Shown here in pieces: positions 29,211 to 38,635 of a DNA stretch of 64,000 nucleotides. The notes beneath the pieces are model-generated. The model had not been told where the DNA came from, ran no database searches, and worked only from the letters and a program-made list of their open reading frames with translations. The stretch lies in NCBI GenBank assembly GCA_018613035.1, contig JAGGRA010000002.1:75928-139927 (forward strand). The letters are read 5' to 3'. Within the stretch, counting starts at the first letter, position 1. Every line of letters starts with the position of its first letter. The translations under genes and the position numbers were made by a program. This DNA comes from Pseudomonas sp. ISL-84 (lineage in GTDB: Bacteria; Bacillota; Bacilli; Bacillales; Cytobacillaceae).

Positions 29211-29594
29211 TTAGTCTTCGTTTGTCATATCCTCGTATTGCTCAGCAGTCATAAGCTTGTCTACTTCGCTTAAGTCTGAAGGCTCAACAACAACCATCCA
29301 GGCTTTTTCGTATGGAGATTCGTTTACGAATTCAGGACTGTCGTTAAGGTCTTCGTTAACTTCAACTACTTTGCCGCTTACAGGTGCATAAAGCTCGGAA
29401 ACCGTTTTAACGGATTCAACACTTCCAAATGGCTCATCTGCAGTCAGCTCATCCCCAACTTCCGGAAGCTCAACGAATACGATGTCGCCAAGTTCTGATT
29501 GCGCAAAATGCGTAATCCCAATGCGGATTTTTCCATCTTCTGTTTTTACCCACTCATGCTCTTCTGAATAACGTAATTCTTTAGGTGTGCTCAT
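29211..29594 (-). CDS. gcvH: Glycine cleavage system H protein
   Basis: 127 aa, full length. The lipoyl lysine is in [16 protein letters not shown] (about 63); [18 protein letters not shown] and [14 protein letters not shown] are diagnostic. H protein carries the aminomethyl group between the P, T and L proteins, and in Bacillaceae it is also the lipoyl relay for other 2-oxoacid dehydrogenases, which explains its isolation from gcvT-PA/PB here. GGAGGGATAAACT precedes the ATG. Single gene. Confidence 0.96.
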   Translation of the reverse strand: MSTPKELRYSEEHEWVKTEDGKIRIGITHFAQSELGDIVFVELPEVGDELTADEPFGSVESVKTVSELYAPVSGKVVEVNEDLNDSPEFVNESPYEKAWMVVVEPSDLSEVDKLMTAEQYEDMTNED

Positions 29595-29684
29595 AGTTTA
29601 TCCCTCCACTTTTTATATTTCAATTTATGATCGTAAAATCGATCGCTCAATTCATGATGGCCCGTAGGAGCATAATATCAGCCC

Positions 29685-30044
29685 TTAGGATAGCCATGCC
29701 TTTTCATAATCCTCTTCTTTGAAGCCAACTGTTACCTTTTGGCCGTCTGTCAGAACTGGACGCTTAATTAGCATGCCGTCCGTTGCCAAAATATCCAGCA
29801 GCTCTTCTTCTGATGAGGTTTTCACTTTGTCCTTTAAGCCAAGCTCCCTATATTTCTGGCCACTTGTATTAAAGAACTTTTTTACGTCCAACCCACTTTT
29901 TTTATAAAGCGATTCAAGCTCGCTTCGTGAAGGCGGATTCTCCACAATATGTACTTCTTCATAAGACAAGTTATGTTCATCGAGCCATTTCTTCGCTTTC
30001 CGGCATGTCCCGCATTTGGGATACCAGTAAAAAGTCAACGCCAT
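29685..30044 (-). CDS. yusI: ArsC/Spx-family protein YusI
   Basis: 119 aa from the ATG at 30044 (GGTGGTGATAGA upstream); the longer frame to 30134 runs into repeat DNA and is rejected. Starts MALTFYWYPKCGTCRKAKKW with the CxxC redox pair (CGTC) of Spx-like proteins, then LSYEEVHIVENPPSRSEL, FNTSGQKYRELGLK and LIKRPVLTDGQKVTVGF. It belongs to the Spx/MgsR/ArsC fold, but whether it binds RNA polymerase or acts as a reductase is unknown. It sits between gcvH and fadE, as in B. subtilis. Confidence 0.9.
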   Translation of the reverse strand: MALTFYWYPKCGTCRKAKKWLDEHNLSYEEVHIVENPPSRSELESLYKKSGLDVKKFFNTSGQKYRELGLKDKVKTSSEEELLDILATDGMLIKRPVLTDGQKVTVGFKEEDYEKAWLS

Positions 30045-30086
30045 TCTATCACCACCCAATGTTAGCATATCCAGGCTTACTAGAAA

Positions 30087-30210
30087 AGCGCAAGGCGCCT
30101 GCCTATCGGCGACAAGCATAAGACGAGCCGGCATGAAGGTTGATTTTTACCTTCTTGACGGATTGGCTTATGACCTCGAGCCGATGGCGCCTGGAGCTAG
30201 ACACTATCTG
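30087..30210 (+). repeat. Interspersed repeat family A, copy 2
   Basis: AAAAGCGCAAGGCGCCTGCC ... GACAAGCATAAGACGAGCCGG ... TTATGACCTCGAGCCGATGG ... GCGCCTGGAGCTAGACAC, the same blocks as the copy at 370-740 in opposite orientation. The repeat ends are mutually inverted (GGCGCC cores). Confidence 0.65.
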
Positions 30211-30359
30211 GCTTCAGAAAGGTAGACTTATCTTCTAAATTGCTGCCTTTTAATTGAATACTACCATAAAAGAATAACAATGAACACCAAGATAATATTC
30301 GACATATTTCTTCAGTTTCCTGCCGGCAGAATAAATTTTTAATGGCTATGTTAAACTTG

Positions 30360-30525
30360 CTGTTGATTACCGCTCATGACGCACGCTTTCCATGCTGGCC
30401 TCCTGTCCGTTTTATACCTGCGGGTTCCTTTGCCCGCAATATGCGTCCGTGAAGTAATTCCGCCCGAAGGAAATGCAAGTGCATTTTCGGGGAGCCTTGC
30501 ACCTTCCGCGCCTTCCAATACAGTA
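30360..30525 (-). mobile_element. Decayed MITE family B copy
   Basis: Shares TGTTGATTACCGC and CGAAGGAAATGCAAGTGCATTTTCGGGGAGCCTTGCACCTTCCGC-type blocks with the other copies but has no intact terminal repeats. The rest of 30211-30553 shows no gene. Confidence 0.5.
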
Positions 30526-30553
30526 CAAAATGAACAATCAGCTTACGGAGCTA

Positions 30554-30590
30554 AAAAAATAAGCCCCCTTCACAAGGAAGGGAGCCAGCT
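30554..30590 (-). terminator. fad operon terminator
   Basis: GGCTCCCTTCCTTGTGAAGG hairpin continuing GGGCTT then ATTTTTTT on the minus strand, immediately after fadE. Confidence 0.75.
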
Positions 30591-30595
30591 TATGA

Positions 30596-32380
30596 TCAAA
30601 CCACGAAACGTTCAGCGTCTGTTAGCTTCTCGGCAGCTTCACGCTTTTTAGCAATCACATTGATAGGCGTGTGGCGCGTAAATTTGCGAAGCGCTGACAT
30701 CATCATGCGAAGAGCATCGCCATTTTCAACCGCAACAAGCGTTTCTTTTGCATCCTGCTCAATTTTGTTGAATGCTTCCTGACAGAAAATTTGTGTATAA
30801 AGAAGCTTTTGCTTGCTCTTTCCAAGACCAGCTTTTTCGATAGCCTTTTCTGTACGAAGAACAACTGATTCCATTGCATATGCATTTGAAATAATATCGG
30901 CAATGTTTACAAGAACTTCTTGTTCTTTATCCAGAGCTTTGCCGTATTTCTGAGCAGCTAAGCCTGCAGCTAGCAAGCCGATCTTCTTCGCATTTTTAAC
31001 TAAATATTTTTCCTGTGCCAATGGCTCATCGCCAGGCTCTTCAGGCATCATCATCATAAGCTCTTCCTGAAGTGCCTGAGCTTTTTGGAATAATGGAAGC
31101 TCGCCCTTTAAAGCTTTGCGAAGGTATGTGCCTGGCACCAATAGACGGTTAATTTCATTTGTGCCTTCAAAAATCCGGTTAATACGGGAATCACGGTATG
31201 CTCTTTCAATTTCATACTCAGCCATGAATCCATATCCCCCATGGATTTGAACGCCTTCATCTACCACATAGTCAAGGACCTCAGTGTTGAAGAATTTGTT
31301 CATGGAGCATTCAATGGCATATTCAGCGATTGAGTTTGCTACTTCTTTACCATCTTTCACTTCTTCATCAGTCAGCTTGCTCATGCGGTCTTCGAATAAA
31401 CCTACTGTGCGGTACACTGCACTTTCAGCTGCATAGATTTTGGAAGCCATTGTTCCGAATTTTTCTTTTGTCAGGTTGAACTGGGCGATAGGTGTTTTGA
31501 ACTGCTGGCGCTGGTTAGCATATTGAACAGCCAGTTCGAATGCACGCTTGGCGCCGCCAACTGCACCTACTCCTAATTTATAACGTCCGATATTTAAGAT
31601 GTTAAAAGCAATTACATGACCCTTGCCGAATTCGCCAAGCAGGTTTTCTTTTGGAACTTGTGCATCTTCTAGAATTAATGTACGGGTAGAAGAGCTCTTA
31701 ATGCCCATCTTCTTTTCTTCTGCCCCTACAGATACACCAGGGAACTCTCTTTCAACGATGAACGCTGAGAAGTGCTCTCCATCAACCTTTGCATATACCA
31801 CGAATACGTCAGCAAAGCCAGCATTTGTGATCCACTGCTTTTCACCGTTTAATACATAATGAGTACCTTCTGCATTCAGTTTTGCAGTTGTTTTTGCGCC
31901 TAGCGCGTCAGAACCGGAGCTTGGTTCAGTCAAAGCGTATGCAGCCAGCTTTTCTCCTGTTGCCAATGCTGGAAGGTATTTTTGTTTTTGGTCTTCGTTA
32001 CCGAAAAGTACGATTGGAAGGGAACCGATCCCTACGTGTGCACCATGGGAGATGGAGAATCCGCCGGCACGCGCCATTTTCTCAGCGATCAGGGCGGAGC
32101 TGACTTTATCTAATGCAAGTCCGCCGTATTCTTCGGGAACATCCGCTCCTAAAAGGCCAAGCTCACCAGCTTGCTTTAATAATTTAACGGATCGGTCAAA
32201 CTCATGGTTCTCCAAATGTTCGATCTGCGGAACCACTTCATTTACCACATAGTCTTCTGTGGTTTTTGCAATCATAACCTGCTCATCTGTGTAGTCTTCA
32301 GGTGTAAACATACGATCATAGGAAACATCTTCAATTAAAAAGCTTCCGCCTTTAATTAAGTTATCAGTTTGATTTGCCAT
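30596..32380 (-). CDS. fadE: Acyl-CoA dehydrogenase FadE
   Basis: 594 aa from the ATG at 32380 (GGAGGAATTAAAA upstream). Acyl-CoA dehydrogenase core: YALTEPSSGSDALGAKTTA (about 160), WITNAGFADVFVVYAKV, and QIHGGYGFMAEYEIERAYRD then RIFEGTNEINRLL, where the Glu of FEGTNE is the base. A C-terminal extension of about 180 residues after the core is usual for VLCAD-type and FadE (YusJ) enzymes. It performs the first, FAD-dependent step of beta-oxidation. Last gene of fadN-fadA-fadE, 62 bp after fadA. Confidence 0.95.
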   Translation of the reverse strand: MANQTDNLIKGGSFLIEDVSYDRMFTPEDYTDEQVMIAKTTEDYVVNEVVPQIEHLENHEFDRSVKLLKQAGELGLLGADVPEEYGGLALDKVSSALIAEKMARAGGFSISHGAHVGIGSLPIVLFGNEDQKQKYLPALATGEKLAAYALTEPSSGSDALGAKTTAKLNAEGTHYVLNGEKQWITNAGFADVFVVYAKVDGEHFSAFIVEREFPGVSVGAEEKKMGIKSSSTRTLILEDAQVPKENLLGEFGKGHVIAFNILNIGRYKLGVGAVGGAKRAFELAVQYANQRQQFKTPIAQFNLTKEKFGTMASKIYAAESAVYRTVGLFEDRMSKLTDEEVKDGKEVANSIAEYAIECSMNKFFNTEVLDYVVDEGVQIHGGYGFMAEYEIERAYRDSRINRIFEGTNEINRLLVPGTYLRKALKGELPLFQKAQALQEELMMMMPEEPGDEPLAQEKYLVKNAKKIGLLAAGLAAQKYGKALDKEQEVLVNIADIISNAYAMESVVLRTEKAIEKAGLGKSKQKLLYTQIFCQEAFNKIEQDAKETLVAVENGDALRMMMSALRKFTRHTPINVIAKKREAAEKLTDAERFVV

Positions 32381-32442
32381 TTTTAATTCCTCCATTCTAT
32401 TTGGGGAGAAAAGCCGATGGGGCTTTTCTCGAATTTTAAGGA

Positions 32443-33618
32443 TTATAGAAGTTCAAATACGCCAGCTGCACCCATTCCGCCGCCAATACACATCGTTACG
32501 ACTCCGAATTGCTGGTTGCGGCGCTTCATTTCATGGATTAGGGATAAAGTCAGCTTTGCACCCGTACATCCAAGCGGGTGTCCAAGAGCAATCGCTCCGC
32601 CGTTTACATTCACTTTTTCTTCATCCAAGCCTAGTTCGCGGATAATCTGAATGGATTGAGATGCGAACGCTTCATTCAGTTCGAATAGGCCGATATCGGA
32701 AACCTCAAGTCCTGCTAGCTTAAGCGCTTTAGGAATTGCTACAACCGGTCCGACCCCCATGATTTCAGGAGGAACTCCGCCTACTGCAAAGCTTCTGAAC
32801 TTAGCCATCGGCTGCAGGCCTGATGATTCTGCTTTTTCACGGTCCATTACCATTACTGCCGCTGCTCCATCACTGGTTTGTGAAGAGTTTCCGGCAGTAA
32901 CTGTTCCTGTCACAGAGAATGCCGGGCGCAGCTTTCCTAGGGTTTCAACTGTCGAATCAGGTCGTACGCCTTCATCCTGGCTGAATTGGATTGTCTTTTC
33001 CGTTAGCTTATTGTCTTTTCCTACGGATCTTATGATGACATCCACAGGAACGATTTCATCCGCAAATCGCCCATCCTGAATGGCCTTTGCTGCTCTCTGG
33101 TGGCTTCTTACGGCAAAAGCATCCTGGTCTTGTCGTGAAATGCCATATTTCTTGGCCACTTCCTCTGCTGTATGTCCCATGCCCATATAGTACTCAGGAG
33201 CTGTTTCCGCCAATTTGGCGTTGGGGCGGACCACATGCCCCATCATTGGCACAAGGCTCATCGATTCCGCTCCGCCTGCAATGATGGTATCGGCATGGCC
33301 GATCATAATTTTCTCGGCCGCATAAGCGATTGACTGTAAGCCTGAAGAGCAATACCGGTTGATTGTAATGGCTGGAACCTCGTGGGAAAGGCCGGCAAGC
33401 GCTCCGATATTCCTCGCCATATTCAAGCCCTGTTCTGCTTCAGGCATAGCGCAGCCAATGATTAAGTCATCGATATTTCCTTCATAATTTCCTGCACGTT
33501 TCAATGTTTCCTTCACAACAAGAGCACCTAAATCATCCGGCCTTACATTTGCAAGCGTACCTTTCTTTGCTTTCCCGACCGGTGTCCGGGCACCTGCAAC
33601 AATTACCGCTTCTCTCAT
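32443..33618 (-). CDS. fadA: 3-ketoacyl-CoA thiolase FadA
   Basis: 391 aa from the ATG at 33618 (AGAGGGAATAAG upstream). Thiolase landmarks: nucleophilic Cys in [17 protein letters not shown] (about 88), active-site His in [18 protein letters not shown] (about 348) and second Cys in [15 protein letters not shown] (about 378). It cleaves 3-ketoacyl-CoA to acetyl-CoA in beta-oxidation. It follows fadN after a 183-bp gap that holds a structured repeat element. Confidence 0.96.
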   Translation of the reverse strand: MREAVIVAGARTPVGKAKKGTLANVRPDDLGALVVKETLKRAGNYEGNIDDLIIGCAMPEAEQGLNMARNIGALAGLSHEVPAITINRYCSSGLQSIAYAAEKIMIGHADTIIAGGAESMSLVPMMGHVVRPNAKLAETAPEYYMGMGHTAEEVAKKYGISRQDQDAFAVRSHQRAAKAIQDGRFADEIVPVDVIIRSVGKDNKLTEKTIQFSQDEGVRPDSTVETLGKLRPAFSVTGTVTAGNSSQTSDGAAAVMVMDREKAESSGLQPMAKFRSFAVGGVPPEIMGVGPVVAIPKALKLAGLEVSDIGLFELNEAFASQSIQIIRELGLDEEKVNVNGGAIALGHPLGCTGAKLTLSLIHEMKRRNQQFGVVTMCIGGGMGAAGVFELL

Positions 33619-33637
33619 CTTATTCCCTCTCTTTCTA

Positions 33638-33772
33638 TAAAGTGAGACTTCACTCAGAGGGGGGTTTTTCCCGCTGAGTGTTAGTCGAACCAATCGGGCT
33701 TATACGGGCAGTTACGCCCCCGCAATGCCGTCCCGATTCTCCTAGTTTCTATTTTGGGGCTTACTGCCCGTT
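33638..33772. repeat. Structured intergenic element between fadN and fadA
   Basis: Two hairpins: CACTCAG...CTGAGTG (33651-33680) and ACGGGCAGTTACGCCCC with GGGGCTTACTGCCCGT (33704-33771). The phrase GTTAGTCGAACCAATCGGGC lies between them. It is non-coding and inside an operon. Confidence 0.6.
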
Positions 33773-33801
33773 AAACTGCGATCAATGTTGTAATCTATTT
33801 A

Positions 33802-36186
33802 TTAGTTCCGCAATGGCTTTCCTTTTAAAAGCATGTGCTGCATACGCTGCTGTGATTTTGGCTCAGCAACCAGGCTTAAGAACGCTTCACGCTCAAGGTC
33901 GAGCAGGTATTGTTCATCAACCTCTGTTCCATATGGCACTTTACCGCCAGCAATCACATACGCAAGTTTTTTGGCGATTTTAAGATCATGCTCAGAAATA
34001 TAACCTGATTGGAACATGGCATGCGCACCAAGCAGCAGGGTTGCATATCCTGTTTCTCCAACCACTGGCACCTTCTTGCGTACGCGAGGCTTATATCCTT
34101 TTTCATGCATGACGAGGACAGCCTGCTTGGCATCATAAAGAAGGTGATCTCCGTTCACGCTAATGCCATCGGCAATATTCAGGAAGTTATGATCCCGGGC
34201 TTCTTCACCTGAAGTAGAAACCTTTGCCATAGCGATTGATTCGAATACTTTGTTGGCTACCTTTTGCAGATCGAATTCGACGCCATTTGGCATGCTTTCA
34301 AGATGCTTAATATATAGCTCCTTATTTCCGCTTCCGCCAGGAATCAGTCCGACTCCTACTTCAACAAGCCCCATATACGTTTCGCTTGAAGCCTGAATAT
34401 GTGCTGCAGGAAGGCAGACCTCTGCCCCGCCTCCCAGCGTCATTCCGAATGGAGCAGCCACAACCGGCTTGGAGCTGTATTTGATTTTCATCATGGCATT
34501 CTGGAAATGGCGGACTACCATATCAAGCTCGTAAATATTGTCATCCTGTGCTTCCATCAGGATCATTCCAAGGTTTGCACCGACACAGAAATTCTTGCCC
34601 TGGTTCCCGATGACAAGGCCTTTATAATTTTTCTCCACTTCATCAACCGCAAAATTAATCATTTGGATAATATCGAGTCCGATCGCATTACTTTGTGAAT
34701 GGAATTCCAGAAGGGCAACACCATCGCCAAGGTCGATAAAGCTTGCGCCAGTATTCTTTTTAATAACCCCTTTTTTCTTTTTTAGCTGCTTTAAGTTGAT
34801 CACTTTTGGATTTTCTTCAATTAATTTATATTCGCCATTATGATAGAAATACAGCTGGCCTTCCTCTTCTTTGTAGAAAGTAGTGAAGCCTTTTGCGAGC
34901 ATGTCTTTTACCCATGCAGGCACTTCTTCACCGGCTTCTTTCATCTTTTGGACTGATTTTTCAACACCAATGGCATCCCATGTTTCAAATGGTCCAAGCT
35001 CCCAGCCAAAGCCCCACTTCATCGCACGGTCAATTGCTGTTACATCGTCTGCAATTTCACCATGCAACTGAGCTGAATAAAGAAGCGCCGGGCTAAGAAT
35101 ATTCCATAAAAGCTGGCCTGCCCGATCATCTGCATATACAAGCGCTTTCATTTTTCCGGCCGTGCCCTTTTCCTGTTTGCTCAATTCTACTGAAGCTGTT
35201 TTAAGCTTTTTGCGAGGTCCATATTCCAGGCTTTCTGGATCCAGCTCAAGGATTTCTTTTCCTTTTTTCAAGAAGAATCCCTGGCCTGACTTGCTTCCCA
35301 GCCAGCCTTTTTCCTGCATGGCTTTCATGAAGCCCGGCACTTCAAATACTTCTTTCTCTTTTCCCTCTACTTGCTCATAAACGTTGCCCGCAACGTGTAT
35401 AAATGTATCAAGGCCTACCACATCCAGTGTTCTGAAAGTTGCACTTTTCGGCCTTCCGATCAACGGGCCTGTAACGGAATCAACTTCACCAACGCTATAG
35501 CCGCCTTTCAGCATTTCCTGTACAGTGACCAGGAGTCCATAGGTGCCGATGCGGTTTGCGATAAAGTTTGGGGTATCCTTCGCTTCTACAACACCCTTGC
35601 CCAGCACATCTTCACCAAATTGCTTCATGAATGAAAGCACTTCAGGATCAGTATTCTTAGTTGGGATTACTTCTAATAGCTTTAAGTAACGTGGCGGATT
35701 AAAGAAGTGTGTGCCAAGAAAATGCTTCTGGAAATCCTCCGAGCGGCCTTCAGACATTGCTTCAACGGAAATTCCTGAAGTATTTGAGCTTACAATACTG
35801 CCAGGTTTGCGGTATTGGTCCACTCTCTCGAAAACCTGTTTTTTAATTTTCAGATTCTCTACAACTACTTCGATTACCCAATCGACATCTTTAAGGCGTT
35901 CCAAATCATCATCAAAGTTGCCTGCTTCAATCAGAGCAAGATTCTTCTTGGAAGTCAGCGGAGCGGGTTTTTGCTTTAATAGCTTTTGGCGGTTGCTTTC
36001 ACTGATACGGTTGCGCACCGCTTTATTTTCAAGGGTAAGCCCTTTTGCTTTTTCTGCATCTGTTAATTCACGAGGTACGATATCCAGCAATAATGTTGGT
36101 ATTCCGATATTAGCCAGGTGCGCCGCGATTCCTGCCCCCATCACTCCGGAGCCCAAAACTGCCGCCTTTTTAATTTGTTGGATCAA
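33802..36186 (-). CDS. fadN: 3-hydroxyacyl-CoA dehydrogenase / enoyl-CoA hydratase FadN
   Basis: 794 aa, TTG start at 36186 with AAAAGGGGGAAATAAAG upstream. The N-terminal half is the NAD-binding hydroxyacyl-CoA dehydrogenase (KKAAVLGSGVMGAGIAAHLA; THFFNPPRYLKLLEVIPT, with the catalytic His in the THFFNP turn). The C-terminal part is a crotonase domain (GLVIGNQGKNFCVGANLGM; MTLGGGAEVCLPAAHIQ). It carries out the hydration and oxidation steps of beta-oxidation. First gene of fadNAE; a FadR operator lies just upstream. Confidence 0.95.
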   Translation of the reverse strand: MIQQIKKAAVLGSGVMGAGIAAHLANIGIPTLLLDIVPRELTDAEKAKGLTLENKAVRNRISESNRQKLLKQKPAPLTSKKNLALIEAGNFDDDLERLKDVDWVIEVVVENLKIKKQVFERVDQYRKPGSIVSSNTSGISVEAMSEGRSEDFQKHFLGTHFFNPPRYLKLLEVIPTKNTDPEVLSFMKQFGEDVLGKGVVEAKDTPNFIANRIGTYGLLVTVQEMLKGGYSVGEVDSVTGPLIGRPKSATFRTLDVVGLDTFIHVAGNVYEQVEGKEKEVFEVPGFMKAMQEKGWLGSKSGQGFFLKKGKEILELDPESLEYGPRKKLKTASVELSKQEKGTAGKMKALVYADDRAGQLLWNILSPALLYSAQLHGEIADDVTAIDRAMKWGFGWELGPFETWDAIGVEKSVQKMKEAGEEVPAWVKDMLAKGFTTFYKEEEGQLYFYHNGEYKLIEENPKVINLKQLKKKKGVIKKNTGASFIDLGDGVALLEFHSQSNAIGLDIIQMINFAVDEVEKNYKGLVIGNQGKNFCVGANLGMILMEAQDDNIYELDMVVRHFQNAMMKIKYSSKPVVAAPFGMTLGGGAEVCLPAAHIQASSETYMGLVEVGVGLIPGGSGNKELYIKHLESMPNGVEFDLQKVANKVFESIAMAKVSTSGEEARDHNFLNIADGISVNGDHLLYDAKQAVLVMHEKGYKPRVRKKVPVVGETGYATLLLGAHAMFQSGYISEHDLKIAKKLAYVIAGGKVPYGTEVDEQYLLDLEREAFLSLVAEPKSQQRMQHMLLKGKPLRN

Positions 36187-36211
36187 CTTTATTTCCCCCT
36201 TTTAGCGTTTT

Positions 36212-36229
36212 TGAATGAATACTCATTCA
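36212..36229 (-). promoter_or_regulatory. FadR operator of fadNAE
   Basis: TGAATGAATACTCATTCA, an 18-bp near-perfect palindrome matching the B. subtilis FadR (YsiA) site TGAATGANTANTCATTCA, 26 bp before the fadN start. Long-chain acyl-CoA should relieve repression. Confidence 0.9.
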
Positions 36230-36471
36230 TTTTACAGCCAAAAAAAATATTTCCCTAATCTGAATGAGCCCTGTTAGTTATAACTATAAAATATTTGCAA
36301 AATTTACGCAATGATTTTAAGCGGAAATTTGAAAATGTTTTGAAATTTATTAAAGGGACAATATGATTGCTGGGACTGTTTGGGCGAAATGATAAAGGTT
36401 TTTTTGGACATTCTATAGGAGAAGCAACTGTCGGCGGACGACAGGAGCTGATTGCAACGGAGGTGAAAAAA

Positions 36472-36603
36472 ATGGGAAAAATGAAGAAGGATCCATCCAG
36501 GGCTGGTGTCAGTGCAGCAAGCGTGCAGGGTGATGCAGGTCCTACTGTTGAGAGACAAGGTCCCAAAAAGAGGAACAGCCAAAATAATCAATATAAGCGA
36601 TAA
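36472..36603 (+). CDS. yuzL: YuzL family small protein
   Basis: 43 aa, starting MGKMKKDPSRAGVSAASVQG and ending in RGPKKR-like sequence (RQGPKKRNSQNNQYKR). Ribosome site GGAGGTGAAAAAA. The Lys/Gln/Ser-rich, unstructured composition and length match YuzL, encoded next to fadN in B. subtilis and classed with small, probably spore-related proteins of unknown function. It diverges from fadN and is followed by a terminator at 36666. Confidence 0.8.
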   Translation: MGKMKKDPSRAGVSAASVQGDAGPTVERQGPKKRNSQNNQYKR

Positions 36604-36665
36604 TCCGGGTTAAATGCCAAGCGGCTTATATGAGCTGCACTTCAAGAGGTAATCTACTAGCATTT

Positions 36666-36695
36666 AAAGGCTGGCTGCTGTCTGTCAGCCTTTTT
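36666..36695 (+). terminator. yuzL terminator
   Basis: AAAGGCTG...CAGCCTTTTT hairpin, 63 bp after the stop. Confidence 0.65.
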
Positions 36696-36836
36696 CCAAT
36701 ATGGACATAGGGTAAATCTATAAATCCTCTCCCTAAGAATAACTGGCGTTTTTCAGAGGAAAGATATGTACGAATAAAAGTACTTTTATTCCCAAACTGC
36801 TTTGCGGTGTCAATAAATAAATGAGGAGGATTTATT

Positions 36837-37109
36837 ATGCAACAGCAAAATATGAACATGCAAAACCAGCAGGGCATTATGCAGCAGCCTCCTGCAGTTG
36901 TTTCCACTAAGGATTCCCTGTACTTAACAGATATGCTTTCCTGGAATCTTCTCGCATTTAAAAAGGCTCATTTTTACGCTCAACAGTGCCAGGATCAGGA
37001 GCTTAAGACTCATTTCGAACAGTGCGGGCAAATGCACCAGCGCCATTATGAGCAGCTGCTTACCCATTTAAACCAGCAAAATCAGCAAAACTTTATGGGA
37101 ATGCAATAG
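36837..37109 (+). CDS. CotF-like spore coat protein
   Basis: 90 aa, Gln/Met-rich start (MQQQNMNMQNQQGIMQQPP) followed by a helical CotF-like core (SLYLTDMLSWNLLAFKKAHF ... CGQMHQRHYEQLLTHL). GAGGAGGATTTATT precedes the ATG. It is paired with a second, related gene 14 bp downstream. CotF-family proteins are ferritin-like helical bundles of the spore coat. The position corresponds to yusN, so the pair probably arose around that gene. Confidence 0.78.
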   Translation: MQQQNMNMQNQQGIMQQPPAVVSTKDSLYLTDMLSWNLLAFKKAHFYAQQCQDQELKTHFEQCGQMHQRHYEQLLTHLNQQNQQNFMGMQ

Positions 37110-37123
37110 GAGGGGAAATTCAA

Positions 37124-37477
37124 ATGAACCAAAATCAGAATCAAAACCAAAATACGATTCAAAATCCTGAAACCCAGGTTAATAAAACACCGCAAATGAA
37201 CGACCGCGACTTTACAAATGATATGCTGGCAATGGAGAAATGGATGACTAATGCTTATTCTGTTGCAATGAATGAAGCGAGCCACCAAAGCCTTTATCAG
37301 GATATGCTGACTGTTTTCAATGAAACGCAAAACCACCAGAGAGATCTTTATAATCTTATGTTCAAAAAAGGCTGGTATAAAGTTGAAGCAGCTGACCAGC
37401 AAAAACTGCAGCAGTCCTATCAGCAATTTCAGGGATATTCCAATCAGTTCCCATATGGAAATGGGCAAATGCAATAA
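37124..37477 (+). CDS. CotF family spore coat protein (YusN-like)
   Basis: 117 aa: Asn/Gln-rich head (MNQNQNQNQNTIQNPE) then the coat-protein core DRDFTNDMLAMEKWMTNAYS, QDMLTVFNETQNHQRDLYN, MFKKGWYKVEAADQQKLQQS, a wording seen across CotF/YusN proteins. Ribosome site AGGAGGGGAAATTCAA. It is the second gene of a two-gene operon ending at the terminator at 37483. Expected in the mother cell during sporulation, although no SigK or SigE promoter was identified. Confidence 0.85.
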   Translation: MNQNQNQNQNTIQNPETQVNKTPQMNDRDFTNDMLAMEKWMTNAYSVAMNEASHQSLYQDMLTVFNETQNHQRDLYNLMFKKGWYKVEAADQQKLQQSYQQFQGYSNQFPYGNGQMQ

Positions 37478-37482
37478 AGAAA

Positions 37483-37514
37483 AACCGCTGCATCGTTCCT
37501 GCAGCGGTTATTTT
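37483..37514 (+). terminator. Terminator of the coat-protein pair
   Basis: AACCGCTGC/GCAGCGGTT stem followed by ATTTT. Confidence 0.75.
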
Positions 37515-37615
37515 GGATTTGCAAAAGGAAGTATTAACTTCAAATATATCGAAGAGTTTGCAACTATCATGAGACTTGCAAATAAATGAAGTAGGCGTTT
37601 AAAATCCGGTTCCTC

Positions 37616-37870
37616 TTAATTTGATTTTTTGCTTCTTAGCTCCTCATTCATCTTCTTAATTTCAGCAATAAGAGCTTTCATTTCTTCTTTTGCATCCGGA
37701 TATGTATCATTCCAGTGCTTGGCAAGCGGGGGCAGGGATTTTGCGATAAAGGAGTACAATGCCCATGCTTCAACCTTTTCTTTTAGTTCAGGATCGCTCT
37801 CGCCAATTAGGAGTTCCGTATATTTTTCAAGCAGTCCATCCAGCTGTTCTTTGAATTTGACATCCATCAT
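37616..37870 (-). CDS. yusU: YusU family protein (DUF2573)
   Basis: 84 aa, soluble and helical: MMDVKFKEQLDGLLEKYTEL, LKEKVEAWALYSFIAKSLPP and HWNDTYPDAKEEMKALI. GGAGGGAAAC precedes the ATG. DUF2573 has no assigned function. In B. subtilis yusU is next to yusV, as here, where it is the last gene of the siderophore operon, 13 bp after the reductase gene. A role linked to iron is inferred only from this position. Confidence 0.85.
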   Translation of the reverse strand: MMDVKFKEQLDGLLEKYTELLIGESDPELKEKVEAWALYSFIAKSLPPLAKHWNDTYPDAKEEMKALIAEIKKMNEELRSKKSN

Positions 37871-37883
37871 GTTTCCCTCCTTT

Positions 37884-38633
37884 TTATAAGCTCTTGCAAA
37901 TCTGAGGGCATGTACCGCAGCGTTTGCCGCTGTCCGTTAAATAGGAAAAGCAGCAGGTTTTTCGCGGCCTGACGAGCTTCCCTTTGCTTCCCACAAATAT
38001 TTTCTCGTTATGATACCGTTTCAGCGGATTTTGATTATATCCCCCGAAGAGATCCCCAGAGGCTTCTTCCATGATAAACTTGAAATCCTCCGCCGCCTGC
38101 TCAGCCGCTGATGTTTCCCCTGGCAGGACCGTTTCATAAAGCCAGAATAGATAAATCGCAATATTTTCCCAAAGAATCAGCTTTGAAATCTTCGCTTCTT
38201 TTGCGATATTATCCAAGATTGGAAACACATGTCCGCTAAATAGAGCACGAATAGATTCTTCTCTCCATTGCTCCCTGTCTGCTCCGGCACATTCACCTAC
38301 AAGGCTTTTAAATCGAAACGCCGGCAGCCAAAGCTCACCCTTTTCCTGGCCTTCCAGAGAAAGATTCTCATGCGAAATATTCAGCCGCAAATTCCAGGCG
38401 GTCATGCTATATAAATAAATCACAGGCAGAAATGCATATCTTTTAACCAGAATGGAAGCGGCTGTTTTTTCATCTTTTGCTCCAATATGTTCTTTTACCG
38501 CAGCCAGATATTCCCCTGCTTTCTTGGGATCCAGCAAGTCAATCACATCAATGGAAAGAGGAGAGTTGGCCGAATCTGGGGAGAGCCTGAATGGCGTAAG
38601 TGCTTCTGCCTGTTTTTCTGTCAGCCGGATCAT
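37884..38633 (-). CDS. Ferric-siderophore reductase, FhuF/FchR type
   Basis: 249 aa from the ATG at 38633, two bases after the yusV stop, with AGGGGGTTTAAGG upstream. The C-terminus has CCFSYLTDSGKRCGTC, exactly the CC-x10-C-x2-C cluster-binding motif of FhuF-like [2Fe-2S] reductases; the body has a IucA/IucC-like C-terminal-domain flavour (LKSLVGECAGADREQW). Such enzymes (FhuF, and FchR of Bacillus halodurans) release iron from hydroxamate or citrate-hydroxamate siderophores in the cytoplasm. Its place directly after the siderophore ATPase supports this. Confidence 0.85.
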   Translation of the reverse strand: MIRLTEKQAEALTPFRLSPDSANSPLSIDVIDLLDPKKAGEYLAAVKEHIGAKDEKTAASILVKRYAFLPVIYLYSMTAWNLRLNISHENLSLEGQEKGELWLPAFRFKSLVGECAGADREQWREESIRALFSGHVFPILDNIAKEAKISKLILWENIAIYLFWLYETVLPGETSAAEQAAEDFKFIMEEASGDLFGGYNQNPLKRYHNEKIFVGSKGKLVRPRKTCCFSYLTDSGKRCGTCPQICKSL

Positions 38634-38635
38634 CC

